64,000 bases of DNA, taken from Vicugna pacos. Its lineage: Eukaryota; Chordata; Mammalia; Artiodactyla; Camelidae. How positions within the stretch are numbered: the first letter of the stretch is position 1; every line of letters begins with the position of its first letter. The stretch covers positions 20,334,001 to 20,398,000 of the forward strand of contig NC_133007.1 of the NCBI RefSeq assembly GCF_048564905.1, in the 5' to 3' direction. Position numbers and translations under genes: made by a program. Under the pieces are notes generated by a model, which had not been told where the DNA came from, ran no database searches, and was given only the letters and a program-made list of their open reading frames with translations. Below, one piece after another: positions 24,807 through 37,069 of the stretch.

Positions 24807-25104
24807 ATCAAGACTCAGTGGTAAAGGTATCAAAATAGGGGAGGGGATTTGAATGCAAGGATGACAGGAGATGGCCCTTGTCACTCATGGGACACCAGGA
24901 CTGAGCCAATCAGTTGACGCGGCCTTTGGCCCCGCTGCACTCTCTGCTCCAGCTGCAGCCTCTCAGCACTGTTGCAGGTCAAGGCAGACCACCTCACCAG
25001 ACAAGGGAAGGAGTCCGTCTGAAGAGTGACTAGAAGGAAAAGCTACCCCACATCTACCTTCCCTGCTCCCCTTTCACCCCGGTTTCTGGTTCAGAGTCAC
25101 TTAC

Positions 25105-25197
25105 CTTTTTCTTCTTCTTCAGAATCACCTTCACTCCATCCACTGAAACCATAATGCTCACCTTCTTCTTCTTGATGTTCTTGGCTTTGAACTCATA
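25105..25197 (-). CDS. NOS1AP: NOS1AP internal coding exon (PTB domain, YEFKAK exon)
   Basis: The minus strand gives 93 nt (31 codons) starting [18 protein letters not shown] and ending VILKKKKK, a lysine-rich part of the NOS1AP PTB domain (about human residues 60-90, from memory). The acceptor is a good one: a pyrimidine-rich tract and TTTGCAG just before the Tyr codon at 25197. The donor after 25105 is AAG followed by GTAAGT, a near-perfect consensus. Both junctions are phase 0, so the exon joins in frame to either acceptor of the KKEWTW exon at 13521-13594. The plus-strand frame over the same bases is only a shadow. Two CTAAT branch-like sites sit 26 and 35 nt before the exon. I number this exon 3 and the next exon 4 of about 10 by recall of the human gene. 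Confidence 0.97.
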
Positions 25198-25221
25198 CTG
25201 CAAAGGAGAAGAGAACAAAGC

Positions 25222-25239
25222 AATTAGATCAATTAGATC
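25222..25239 (-). promoter_or_regulatory. NOS1AP: Tandem branch-like sites before the YEFKAK exon
   Basis: A 9-bp unit (aattagatc on the plus strand) is repeated perfectly in tandem. On the minus strand each copy contains CTAAT, so there are two candidate branch adenines, at about 25224 and 25233, at typical distances from the acceptor. Confidence 0.45.
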
Positions 25240-28211
25240 AGTGCATCTGCACGGCCCCAGAGAGCTCATGACCTGGAAAAGAGGGCTACAGATGGGTCCA
25301 GGGAGCGGGTGCAGTTTCTGGGGACAAGAAGCACCTCAGGGGATATAAAAGCAGGTGGATGTCTGCAGGAAGGGGCTTGGCAACCTTTGGGTTGGAACAG
25401 ACACTCTGAATAGTCACTGGTTTCACCACTCAGCTATCAGGTAAGACCACAAGAATGGATTTGATCCATCCTAACAAGGTGAAAACAGAAAACCTTACTT
25501 TGAAAGCCTCACCAGAAATCCAGAACCTTCTCTTGGCCACTCCTTTTAACACTCTGATTTTAAGAACTCAATTTAGAGTCTCCCACTCTGTCTACATTCC
25601 ATCCCTTCCACTGAAAGAAAATCAGTTGATTTTCTTTTGCACAGAGTCAGTGCTGATGCCCCTTGGCGGTCTGGTTTTTAGGGACAAGGACACGACCTGG
25701 CTAACTGAGGTAAAGTACTTCTCTTCACATCGTCAGGTCAGGTTCTGGTTTCCAGCTGATCGCGACATACGTCACTCCCCAGTCTGCTGGTCACTTCTCC
25801 CACCCCCACAATCACTTTGCTAACAGCTGTCTTTTTCAGCAGGGATCCTGAAAGAAGAGTAAACCGGAGCAAGAGACACATAGGAGAAAGAGAAAGCTTC
25901 AACCTCAGACTGCTTCAGAGTCTGGGAGCCCCAAGCCAATTAAGACTAATACAAAAAAGGAGAGCAGACATGTCTGACGGGACAGGGAGAAGTCTGGAGT
26001 CTGGCTCAGAACAGGACCTCAGCCATGTAGCAAACCTCTCCAGGTCGGCGGCTGCAAGTTGGTGAAGGCTAGAGTGGTGTCTGATTTGCATGCACTTCAG
26101 GACATGGCTACAATCGCAGCGTGGCCCCTGACTGCAGCATTCTGCTCAGATGCAGCGCTAGATGAACCGAAATTACCTCTGGGTGGGCGAGCCAGGGTGA
26201 GAATCTGTAAGGCGGCTGACTTTGGCCTTGTGCCTGCTGGGAGAGGTGAACCAGCATCATTTCCCGACCACACCTGCATTCACCTCCGCTCACGTGCTTT
26301 CAGTAAACACAGCCTTTCAGCTGTGCCTCCCTTGGGAAGAAGTCACTAAAATCAGGGCTGCTTCTGCCAGTCAGAGGCTGCACTGCCAGAGAGGTGCACT
26401 GATGAACTCAGGAGATAAGAGCTGAAGAGTCCCGGGAGCACTCAGAGGTGGACAAAAGCTGCCCCAGACGGGTCAGCCCTCGTCTGCTTTACGGTCTCTG
26501 CTTTCCTGCACTATGTCACTCTCACAAGCTCCACAGACTTCCTTCTTCCCTTTTTCCAGCAACAAGGTCAAAGCAGCGAATAAGTACCTACCTACCTCTG
26601 CAAGGTACAATGTCACCTCCCAGCCCGGGTTTTAGAGAGCACATCACCTGCTAAACCAGACCCCTAAACGTCTTACATTTCCAGAAGAATCTTGTCGCTA
26701 ACTGTATCTCTTTCTTGTTTGGTCCCCCTCCCTACTGGTTTCATTCTCTCTGGAACCTTTTTAAAAATCAAGATTCCCCCGGCCAACCCCTTGCCTGTGT
26801 ATCTGAAACCTTGGCCATGCCTTTAACACCCTGATCTTAAGAACTCAAAGTGTAACTTTCTCTTTGGAACTGGAAAACAGCCTCTAATTCAACCACTGTG
26901 CACATAACTCCCAGGTGGCTCCGCTACGGAGTGTGGGCACAGTAACTACATGGAGAAGCATGACCAAATGAGGTGCATTAGAATCTCAATGACAGTGACA
27001 ATCCAGGTGCTCCCCTTCACAACAGCTGGTGGAATGCTCTGGAGTGCTTCACAATGACAAGGGGCAAGAGAGGCATGAAATAAGGTTCCGGGCCCCGTTA
27101 CGGCTGCCGGAACATACTACCTGAGTGCTATTTAGAAGGCCTCTTAGGTTGGGCACACTCTGCACCTACTCCACCTGTCCTGTGGTCAGATGTCTCCGAC
27201 CCTTTCCAGCCGAAGGATATGTACTCAAAGTGCAGCTCCGTCGGCAACTAGGGAAATGAAATCAAACGTCTGAAAAGGTTTGAATCTTTATTATCATAAA
27301 ACGGTTTATTTATACGGCAATTATACTTCACTTCGACAACCATGTTATTATGCTCACTGAGGGGACAGAAATGGATTTGGAGATGGCAGAGATGACGGGA
27401 GTGACTAGGGGAACAGAGGGATGCCCTCCTTTGCCCCCACTCTGCTGCTCTGACGGGCAGGCGGGCCCAGGAGGAAGCACCTGAGCTCCGCAGGACAGGA
27501 GTCTAGCCTGCCCAGGCTCTGCCAGGGGCCGGAGGACAAACAGGACTGCTGGTACCACCGTCTGTGGTTCAGGCCAGCCTCCCACAAAGCCCACGCCAAC
27601 TCTGGAGTCTGTGCCAACAGGTCTGGCTCTCTCCCCGGTGGCCAGACTGACCTGATGTATTTGCTTTGCTAGCCAGAGTCCCACCAGCAAGGACAGACTC
27701 AGCCCTACGGGACCTGACCTTTTTGGGAACAAGACAACAGAAGCTCTGGAACACTAACCACTGACTAGAAGGACCGACGTAAAGTGTCTGGGCTTCATAA
27801 ACAGGGACTTGGGGCCTGGTATGGGAGCAGTGGCCCTGGAATCTAGTGTGCTGTGCCCACCAGCGAGGCCCACAAAGCGGGACTGGGTAGACGGAGGGGT
27901 TCAGATACAGCAGGAGCCAGGAGAAAACACTCAACCGAGATGGGAGTAAAAACACTGGCTGGAAGTCAGAGAGCTGCTGTCAGAATTGTCCTGACGCCCC
28001 AATGTTTCCTTCTCCCCAGTTTGCAGAAGCACCTCCTAACCCTGTAGGTCTCCAGTCCCAGGCACTGGGTGTCCAAGAAGGGGGAGCAGGAGGTCTGCAG
28101 CAGGGGAATGTGTTAATGAAGGGACTGGCCCAGCCTTGGGCTTGAAGCTGTACTACAGAAATAGAAGTAACAGAATTACTCTCTTAGGAATCAGGGGAAG
28201 GGTTGGGGCTG

Positions 28212-28238
28212 CACACACACACACACACACACACACAC
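28212..28238 (+). repeat. (CA)n microsatellite
   Basis: About 13 uninterrupted CA units, followed by imperfect 'gctcgtacacactcactc'. Probably length-variable in the population. Confidence 0.93.
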
Positions 28239-28829
28239 GCTCGTACACACTCACTCTCAATAGCCTATTTTCAGGACAACATCTAGTCCCCGAAGAACCC
28301 CTGTGTGTGTGTTTTCTTTATGAGCTCCTTGGTTCTTCAGTCACATTGTCTACAAACTACTCAGCCTAGTGATGCATTCTCTCACCAGCTACTTAGGAAG
28401 CTGGTCCTCTCTCTGTTCTCTGTAAAATTCATTTTGCCCAACTCCTTCCCACTGTCTGCACAATGCTTACAGTCATGAGTCAAGGTGCTCAGAGGCTACT
28501 TTCCCAAGAGAGGAGATTCAGTTTGCAAAGGCAGAGTGTGATGCTCTCGCTTGGCAAGTTCTCAGTTTATAGCCAGCTGTGTTCACCACCTTTCTAGAAT
28601 AAGCCTCACGGCTTTGCTTCTGGTGAATAATCATAAGTGAATTCTGGTAGTGCCATCAAGCACTGAATCACATTCTACCCATAACTGTGGCTTCAAGAGT
28701 GAGAACACACCTTCACAACAAAACTGTAAGTACCTCATCTAAAGGCACTGTCTTATAAAGGGTTTGCAGGAAGTCATTTTGCACTTAACATTTGAAAGTT
28801 TAATAACTTAGGTAGTAAGATACAAATCT

Positions 28830-29330
28830 GTGTACACACATGTTCATCACATACTCACAATGGCCCAAAAGTGGAGGCAACCCATGGATCCACTGACGGA
28901 TGAACGGAGAAACAAAATGTGTTACAGACATATACTAGGGTATTATTCAGCCTTAAAAAGGAAATTCTAACACATGCCCCAACATGGATGAAGCATGAAG
29001 ACATTATGTTAAATGTCGTTGATGGTAAGACAGAACAGACAGGCAAATGTGTGATTCCACTCACATGAGATCTAAGGGTAGTCAAATTCATAAGGACAGA
29101 AAGTAGGATGGTGGTTGTTAGGGGATGGGGAATGGGAGAGAATGAGGAGTTAGTGTTTATGGGTGCAGCGCTTCAGTTTTGAAAGATGAAGAGATCTGCG
29201 GGTGGACGGTGGTGATGACTGCACAACAAAGTGAACGCTGTGTGTAGATGCCTTAGGACTGTACATTTAAGAATGGCTGAAATGAAAATCTTTTTGTAAT
29301 GTATATGTTACCGCAATAAAAGTTAAAAAT
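28830..29330 (+). mobile_element. L1 LINE 3' fragment
   Basis: 'ccaaaagtggaggcaaccca', 'gtattattcagccttaaaaa' and 'aacatggatgaagcatgaag' are followed by an L1M 3'-UTR ending 'gtatatgttaccgcaataaa'. It contains the end of ORF2 and the UTR only, and is decayed. Confidence 0.88.
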
Positions 29331-29459
29331 CTGAAAACACTATAACAAATACATTTCTCCTCGTGGCAAGTCCACTTTAATTCAAGCTGCTTGCAAAAGG
29401 TTATTTCTGTCACTCTCCCACATGCAAGTCGAACACGTCGTATTTTTCCAAACTTTCAT

Positions 29460-29600
29460 GTAATTGCATTTGCTACTGTCTATGCCCAGAATGCCCTCCC
29501 CCTTACCATCTGCTTGGTGAACTCCTTCTTATTCTTAAATTATCTACTTAGCCTTCTGCACAGCAAAGTCTTGCAGGTCAACTCCCCCTTCCCACATCCT
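29460..29600 (+). mobile_element. L2 3' fragment
   Basis: 'gtctatgcccagaatgccct' and 'ggtgaactccttcttattc' match the L2 phrase 'tggaatgcccttccc...tggctaactcctactcatcc'. Confidence 0.6.
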
Positions 29601-30949
29601 CCCACAGAATTGTGCCATCAGCTTGGTTACTACAGCAACATGTGAGCCTCCATTATCACTCAGCATTGATAGGTTGTTTGTGTATCTCCCCACTAGGTCA
29701 GGCCCTCCCTGAGAATGAGAAATATGATTTACACATATTTGTACTCAAGAATATAGCACCAGGGGACAGGAGGGGGATAAATAAACATCCAATAAATTAA
29801 TGAACCCAGTTGGCAGTGGTTATTCACAGAACCTGAGAAAATATGACACTGTCCACAAAGGTAAAATACATCTTCCAGAAGTTATTTCATTGATTAACAA
29901 TTTAAGTTATTAAAACCTGGATTCCATTCCATGGGCATAAAGACCTTAGGAAGATCCGACTTTAACTCTTCCATATTCCATAGCACATTGATAAACTCTT
30001 TTGCTTGATCCACACTTAAGGAAATAACTTAGAGTCTCCATCATGGGACAATGAGGTAATGAATGGGAATGAATGGTCATGCAGGTAAACCTCTGTTCTC
30101 TGGGCCACCCAGCTTCCCTAAGTTCCAGCTCCTGTGCCTGTGGGGACAGAATCTAAGGACCAGGGCTCCCAAGAGCCATGGCAGTCCCTGACACTGTCGT
30201 GTGGCTCAGCGACTTGCATTGTTCATTCCTACAAAACCTCAGAAATGCAAGCAAGACAAAGAGCAAAGCTGGTACTGAATCCAGATTCTATAGTACCTTT
30301 GAGGCTTCCTGGTACAGACATTTACTTCCTATCTATCAACCTCGAGCCCAGCATAACTTATTTTAGCAACAGACATATCACTGAAAGTTGGGTATAAATA
30401 AAATCTCCACAAACTGCAAACTGCTTAAAAGGAAGCAGAGGAGCCACTTTTTAAAGAAAGGAATATTCATTGTCATTGCATCATAAGTGTAAAATATAAG
30501 TATTACCCAGCTCTGTAGACAAGGAAATCTAAGACTCCTTTTAAGTCCCATTTGAGGCATCTGATAAAAAGACAGAATTCGAGACTGAGGCCTCAGACAT
30601 GATCATTCGGCAGGCCCAGGGTAGGGCCAGAAGTTGGGATTTTTTGGATGTGGGAGGTAATAGAGATCAATCACATTATTCATGAACATTACTCTGGGCC
30701 ATAGAAACATTTGCATCTAGAATTGCCTTATTCAAAATCAGTGTGTCTTGATCATACACATACTATTCTTTTTAAAGCATAGATACTATTGTAACAAAGT
30801 ATAGTTTCTTATAAAAGCATCTCTGCTATTTGCTGCCATCCATTTTCTAAATCAGAGGTGTTAAAATGACAACTATTATGGTGGGAGGAAATTCTGCTAG
30901 GTGGTAGGTATCAGGTGTTCACTCACTGTGTTTTATGCATTTTGCATCT

Positions 30950-31420
30950 CTGACATTTTTTACGCTAAAAAGTGCATTCCAAATTTATAGATATCTTTTC
31001 ATAATAGTACAAACATCACCTACACCTTTACGGAAATGAGTACACAGCTCATAGGAAAAGTACAAAAAGAAAATGAACTCATATAGATGTGCAGCCTTAC
31101 TAATCAGAGACTTTTAAATGACATTCTATTTTTAATGTACCAAATTGTCAAATACTTTTACAAACTGTCTATTATCGTGAGAATGTGATAAGACAGACGC
31201 TTATATACTACTGCTGGGAATCTAAATTGGTACAACTTTTTAGGAAAGAAATTTATAAATACGTATCAGTCCTAAAACCTTAATATCATTTGATCTCAGT
31301 AATCCTATCAACTAATTACCCTAAAGAAATTATCAGAGACTGGCACACTACGTTCAAGCATTTTCAGTACATCAGTTACACAGAAGCTTAAAAATTTATA
31401 CTAAAATTCAGCTATACAAA
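30950..31420 (+). mobile_element. Old L1 fragment
   Basis: 'actgctgggaatctaaattg', 'gtacaactttttaggaaaga' and 'taattaccctaaagaaatta' resemble ORF2-3' sequence of old L1M elements. It is strongly diverged. Confidence 0.65.
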
Positions 31421-31756
31421 AAAGCAGTTTCTCCTTTTTCCTATAAGCATCTTCCATTTTGCTCTGAAGGCCTTATTTCTACTTACTATGTGAGTTGGGG
31501 GAATTTGAAATTTGTCCTCATCAGGTAATTCAGTCTACTTTGGCTTAAAACAGTAGTCCTCAGTTTAACTCATTTTTCCTTTGGACAGTCTTTCAGGATA
31601 TCTTCCCCTCCCCCTCTTCAGGGAGATCCAAGCTTACAAATGGCAGGAGTAATTTAGAAACTCACAATTTTAAGGGTGAGGAGGGAGATAAAATTTCTCC
31701 CTTTCCACTCCCCTCTTAATCTGGCTACACAGGCTGCAGATATACACTGTGATTTT

Positions 31757-32877
31757 TTTTCTTCTGTTTCACTGAGTTATAATTTACTTATACTATATTA
31801 GTTTCAGGTATACAACACAGTGATTTGATATTTTTATACATTACAAAATGATCACCATGACAAGTCTAGCTACCACCTGTCACCATACAGTTATTTCAAT
31901 ATTGACCACAGTCCCTATGCTGGCATTACATCCTCATGATTTATTTATTTTATAGCTGGCAGTTTGTACCTCACCTCAATCTCTTCACCTATTTCATCCC
32001 TCCCCACTGAAACCCATCCCCTTTGGCAACCACCAAATTGTTCTCTGTGTCTATGAGTCTACTTCTATTTTGTTGCTTTTGCTTTTTTGATTCCACATAT
32101 AAATGAAATCATACATGTCTTTCTCTGACTTATTTCACTTAGCCTAATACCCCTTCTAGGTTCATACATGTTGTCACAAATGGCAAGATTTCATTAATTC
32201 TTTACAGCTTAGTAATATTTCATTGTGTGTGTGTGTGTATACACACACACATATATACATACACAGTGGCAGTGTCTTTATCCATTCATTGATGGAATCT
32301 GAAGTTGCTTCTATATTTTGGCTACTGTAAACAAGGCTGCAATGAACATAGGAGTACACAGAACTTCTTGAATTAGTGTTTACATTTTCTTCAGATAAAT
32401 ACCCAAAAGTGTAATAGCTGCGTCACACGGTAGCTCTATTTTTAGTTTTTTGAGGAACCTCCATATTGTTTCCCACAGTGGCTGCAACGATTTATATTCC
32501 CACCAACATGAGGTTTGCATGAGGGTTCCCTTTTCTCCACATTCTCATCATCACTTGTTTCTTGTCTTTTTGATAATGGCCATTCTGTCAGGTGTGGGGT
32601 GGTAGCTCACTGTGGTTTCGATTTGTATTTCCTTAACAATTAGTGATGCTGAGCATCTTTTCCCACGCCTATTGGCCGTTTGTATGTCTTCTTCGGAAAA
32701 ATGTCTATTCAGGTCGTCTGCCAATTTTTTAACTGGGTTGTTTTGATATAAAACTGTATGAGTCTTTTTAATATATTTTGGATGTCAACCCCTTATCAAA
32801 TATATTTCTAAGCATCTTCTCCCATTCAGTATGTAGCCTTTTCATTTTTGTTGGCTTCCTTCCCTGTGCAAAATCTT
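31757..32877 (-). mobile_element. L1 LINE fragment, antisense
   Basis: Read on the plus strand it is the well-known reverse complement of an L1 3' half: 'agtttcaggtatacaacaca', 'tctgtgtctatgagtctact', 'ttggctactgtaaacaaggc', 'cccaccaacatgaggtttgc', 'atttgtatttccttaacaat', 'gatgtcaaccccttatcaaa'. It is about 1.1 kb long, 5'-truncated and has many breaks. It has the same transcriptional sense as NOS1AP. Confidence 0.93.
32224..32266. repeat. TG/CA/TA alternating tract with perfect palindrome
   Basis: (TG)n runs through TATA into (CA)n and then TATATACATACAC. Positions 32228-32251 are a perfect 24-bp palindrome. It lies inside the antisense L1. Confidence 0.9.
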
Positions 32878-34183
32878 CCAAAATACTTCATCAACTAAAT
32901 TTTATAGGAATCCTTATGTTTGAAATATTTGGGACCACAAATGTTGACCAAATATTTCATCTTAGGGATGAAGAAGCCACTACCCAAAGATGGTTAAAAA
33001 TAGAAAAGTTCCCCAGCTTCATTAGCAGAAAACTTGAGCCTGCCTGGAACCCCGTATCTTCTGACTCTTGGCTCTTTATGTTTCTCAACATTTGTTCCCT
33101 ACCGCCCCTCCCCACAGTTCCCCCAAACACCCCTCCCCAGAATCCTGGCTCCAGGAAATAAAATTATTCATTCATTCCTGCATTCATTCAATACATGTGT
33201 AATGAGCTCTCTGATGTGCATGCAACCCCACCTTATAACAGGAAGCAAGAAAAGGAGGAAGAACTTATTGGAAACTAGCTTCATAGGATCTGGAATATTC
33301 TTGGGCAACTCAATGGAAAGCCTGCAGTCTCCCCCCAGAATTCTTTCCCGTACTAATTGCACTGGCTGCGCTCATTTCCTTTGTTGCTTCCCACCCTGTT
33401 CCACACCCAAGGACACATGTCAATGACCTGGGAAGGGTACAGAATGCCAATGAGGTCAGAAAAACATGGTAGAGGGGCCCTCTGAAGATAAGGAGGGCTG
33501 CAGGGCAGGAAACATCCAAGTTCACTGCTGCCTGGAGCATGAGGAACAGGGAGAGAGGTTCACACAAACACAGATGTTCTGTGGGAGAGAGGCATTTTCG
33601 CCGTGTCGGGATGATGGGAGAGGGCAAATTAAACAGGCCCTTGGATGACAGACAGCGGCCACCTAGAGTGCAGGCAATTGTGGGCTGTGGCCGTGTCCTT
33701 GGTTGTGAGCGGGGCAGCCCCTGAGCGGCAGCTGCTCCCTGTAGAGAGGAGACAGGACAGGCCCTGGAATACGGCCATCACTGCTTCCGACTGCGAGCAC
33801 ACTGACGGGTCACGGCGAGCTGAACAATAATCCAAATGATGAAGGGGCCCCAAGGGGCGATTTATGCAGCAAGATGAGTACCACTACCAATAATAATCCA
33901 CTGCTCTTGGGTTGCTTTTCCCTCCACTAGCTCTTGAGCACATTAAAACCACACATGAGAACCTTTCCCTTTAAAGCAAAAACAGAGGCATAGGTGGGTG
34001 AAAAGCCAAAAATAAAACAAACTTCAACTGTGACCGATTCTGTCCTTCCCTAACATCTGACCCAGACCCTCCTCCAAATGCTTAATACGGTACCTAGGAA
34101 GCAGGAAGACAAGGGACATAAAATTCATCTGCCACAGGAAGAAAAAAAAGACACAACGATGTCTAAACAGTATAATTCATGTC

Positions 34184-34199
34184 TACACACACACACACC
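34184..34199 (+). repeat. Short (AC)n run
   Basis: About eight AC units. Confidence 0.7.
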
Positions 34200-34489
34200 T
34201 AGAAGAAATAAAAGTCTGCCAGTATTTAGTGGAGCCATGAAACAAGGATTTAAGGTTTTCTGCCTCAGACCAAAAATGGTTATGAGACAAATGATGAATC
34301 CTTCTGTCTTTCTAAGGCCTTCTCTTTAAAAGAAGGCAATCAGTCATGTTTTGTGACCTCCCTGCAACCCTCACCCTCCACCACACACACCCCCACACTC
34401 ACCTTGTAAAATTATATGAAAGGATTCAAATCGAGTACTATGAAGTCCCCTGAAGAAGCCACACTGGACAGTGATGCTACTCCACATCA

Positions 34490-34625
34490 AGCATCTGCAG
34501 TCTTAGTTAGCTGCGTGACCTTGGGCACCTAACCTCTCTGGGCACTACTCCTCCCTTCTGTGAAATAAGCATACTGGGTTAGATTGTATCTGAGAACCTT
34601 CCCAGCTCTAAGTGTGTCTCAACGT
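34490..34625 (+). mobile_element. MIR SINE fragment
   Basis: 'ttagttagctgcgtgacctt', 'gggcacctaacctctctggg' and 'tctgtgaaataagcatactg' fit a sense MIR. Confidence 0.82.
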
Positions 34626-35630
34626 ATTACAGACCTCATATCCCCTGTAGGAAGACTGTGATGGGCAAGCCACTGGAGGAAGGCAGGGGAGAAAATCCAG
34701 CAACAAGGAAATGAGGGTGTCTGGCAAGGCCAGGTTGATCCCAGAAGCAGAGGTAGAAGATAGGAGAAAGGATGCAGACAGACTGGAAAATAAATTATTA
34801 GAGTTCTGCATAGAAAGGAGGATGGAGTTACATTCTTTAGGGTTTTGAAAACAGTGAAGAGAAGAGGGGCAGATGCTGAACATAATCTTGGCACCAGCAC
34901 TGAGGATTCTAAAAGGAGAGACACTGGAAATGGGAAACCTAGGGAAGACCAGGTACATACATCAAGCATTGGGTTGTAAGAATAAAGAAAATGTCTGGAT
35001 GAAATCACTGTATGATAGAACAGAACAGGATAAGACTGAAATGGTCTCAATAGCCCATGCCTGGAAAAAGCAGCAATGCTTTCAACAATAACAGCACAGG
35101 TGAACACAGAGGCTGTGTTACACATTGAAAAAGTCTACCTTGCACCACAGAATCTGAGCATAGGAATTAGAAGGGATTTAGAGGTCACACAGGCATTCAC
35201 ATGGAACTCCCTTTCCAAGCCTCTCCCAAGTCTGATCCATTCAACATTCCCCCCCTAAGCTTAGACCTATCAGCACAGTGAGAAAGAGATGAGATGAGAA
35301 GATCTGGATAACCTGTGCTTGCACTCACTCATTAAGGGTCATTAGAGTTTCCAGGTTCAAGAGGAAAAACAATGGGAAGACCACAGCAGGCAGAACAGAT
35401 GGCTGCAATGAGTGTTCATGGTTTAATAGAAGGTGTAAAGAAGGACATTCTTGGGAGACATTGAAAAAAGACACTGACGAAATTCGAGGAGGAGGAAAAC
35501 AAAATCAGGCTTAGGAGGGCTCTTAGATATAACAGTGCTGTCTCTGTCAAGGGGTCATTCAGTCTCTGACAATACTGGCAGCTTTTCTAAATCTACTCAC
35601 AGAAGTTTCCACTTACATGATTCTCTAAAG

Positions 35631-35818
35631 CAGTGCTTCTCAAACTTTAAAGTCCATGTGAATCACCTGGGGATCTTGTTAAACTACAAAGTCTTCAGGT
35701 GGGGGTGTGTGGGGGTGTGTGGGGGTGGGAGAAGTACTGCACTTCTAACAAGGTCCCATGGGACGCTGACACTCCTGGTGTCATGGACCAATGTGGACCA
35801 CACTTTGAGTAGCAAGGC
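35631..35818 (+). mobile_element. MER5A hAT-Charlie DNA transposon
   Basis: It starts with the terminal repeat CAGTGCTTCTCAAACTTTAA, continues 'gtgaatcacctggggatctt' and 'gcacttctaacaaggtccca', and ends with the complementary terminus 'accacactttgagtagcaag'. Length is near the 189-bp family consensus. The centre has expanded into a G-rich repeat (35701-35729). Confidence 0.9.
35701..35729 (+). repeat. G-rich repeat with G-quadruplex motif
   Basis: Three GGGGG runs separated by TGTGT, then T and GGG, satisfy the usual four-run G-quadruplex rule with loops of 5, 5 and 1. It lies inside the MER5A copy. Confidence 0.85.
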
Positions 35819-36171
35819 GCCAGAGCCAGAGTATGTAAGTCCAAAAGGTATTTGGATATGTCAGCTGTTTGAACGAATGACCTCTAAGGCTTTCATTAGT
35901 GCTAATATTCTGATTCCTCCCAATTGTGTATGTCAATATTCTGGGTTACATCAAAACTGAGACAGGGTGTTTCTCACGAAGAGCCACGTTAAGATGGGCA
36001 AAAACCGAGCTCTAATATACGAATGATAAAAATACAGTATCCAGAGCACAAGTTCCCAGACTGAAGTGGAATCTGAAGAGTTACTGACCTGCTTTCAATC
36101 ATAACAACTTCCTACTGTCAGTAGGTGGCAATATTTCCTCGGGGTCTAAGGAGTTGGAAAGTGGCATGAAG

Positions 36172-36300
36172 GTTCTCAGCTCTGGCTGTACAGGGGGACC
36201 ACTGGGAAACTTGAGAAATCCTGGTATCTGGATCCCTCTCCCAGAAATGGATTTAATTTCGTCTGGATGTGCAGCAAAGGCTGAGGATCACTGAAGCAGG
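36172..36300 (+). mobile_element. MER5B-like hAT-Charlie fragment
   Basis: The left end 'ggttctcagctctggctgta' and right end 'tgcagcaaaggctgaggatc' are near-complementary termini, with 'ctggtatctggatccctctc' between, as in MER5B. Confidence 0.75.
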
Positions 36301-36654
36301 ATAAGGTGTAGGAGACCCAGAGAAACAAAGATGCCAGGAGGAGTAAGAGGTAAATGCTGGTCACATCACCCCTAAGTCCCTGAGTCTCCCCCTCCCACAC
36401 CAGAGCTGACTCAGATGCACCACATAATCTCCACTCCATCTCATCTGCCCCGTAAGCCCATCACCATTAGCTTACTCCACGGCTGCGCCAGATTTTACTT
36501 CCTCCAAATTCCTATGGCAACAGATGATACTGGATCAAAAGATGCCAGGATGGTTTATGCAGGAAAAGCACGGATATCCTTTGTTTTGTGCAAGACTCAG
36601 TTTTAACTTTAGCAAAGTGCCCTACCCCAAAACTCATCTCCAGTACCAGCCTCA

Positions 36655-36865
36655 ACTCCATAAGTTGGCAACATTTTTCCGTAAAGAACAAGGGAGTAAA
36701 TATTTCATGCTCTGAGGGCCATGTGGTCTCTGTTCCAACTATTCTACTCTGTCACTGTAGCACAAAAGCAGCCATAGACAAAACATAGATCAATGGCTAT
36801 AGCTATGGACCAATAAAACTTTATTTATAAAAAAAAGGCAGTGAGCTGGATTTAACCTGTGATCC
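36655..36865 (+). mobile_element. Nonautonomous hAT-type DNA transposon fossil
   Basis: 'agttggcaacatttttccgt', 'aaatatttcatgctctgagg', 'gccatgtggtctctgttcca', 'aataaaactttatttataaa' and 'ctggatttaacctgtgatcc' follow, in antisense, the common mammalian 'cagaggttggcaaact...ctggcccac' element. I am sure of the pattern but not of its catalogue name. Confidence 0.75.
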
Positions 36866-37069
36866 ATAACCTTCTTTTCCCTATCTGAGTTTCTTCTGAA
36901 TTTTCTACCTTTTCCCTATGACAGGTATCAAGCACAACCCCCAAGGCACATGCAGTACACAAATGAGACCACTGCATGGAGACTGGAAAATGTGCAAGGG
37001 AGCCTTGGGAGGCAGTGGGATTTGAGACATGGACCTATTCTGACTATTCAGAAATGCAGATGAAAATAC

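Larger units (their letters stand above)
13595..25104 (-). other. NOS1AP: NOS1AP intron between the YEFKAK and KKEWTW exons
   Basis: A complete intron of about 11.5 kb, with a GTAAGT donor at its 25104 side and a TTTACAG acceptor at its 13595 side; the alternative acceptor lies 15 nt further on. Listed repeats are MIRs, a 45-bp L1 tail and a camelid SINE. The parts 13620-18050, 18110-19260, 19890-21290 and 22950-24640 contain no gene or named repeat I can support; their short open frames overlap in several frames and look random. Confidence 0.9.

Noticed and set aside
25154-25348. Plus-strand open frame over the YEFKAK exon
   Set aside because: It is the antisense shadow of the conserved NOS1AP exon.
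34619-35125. 168-codon minus-strand open frame
   Set aside because: Hydrophobic but patternless. It overlaps another long frame in a different register, and no homologue is recognised.
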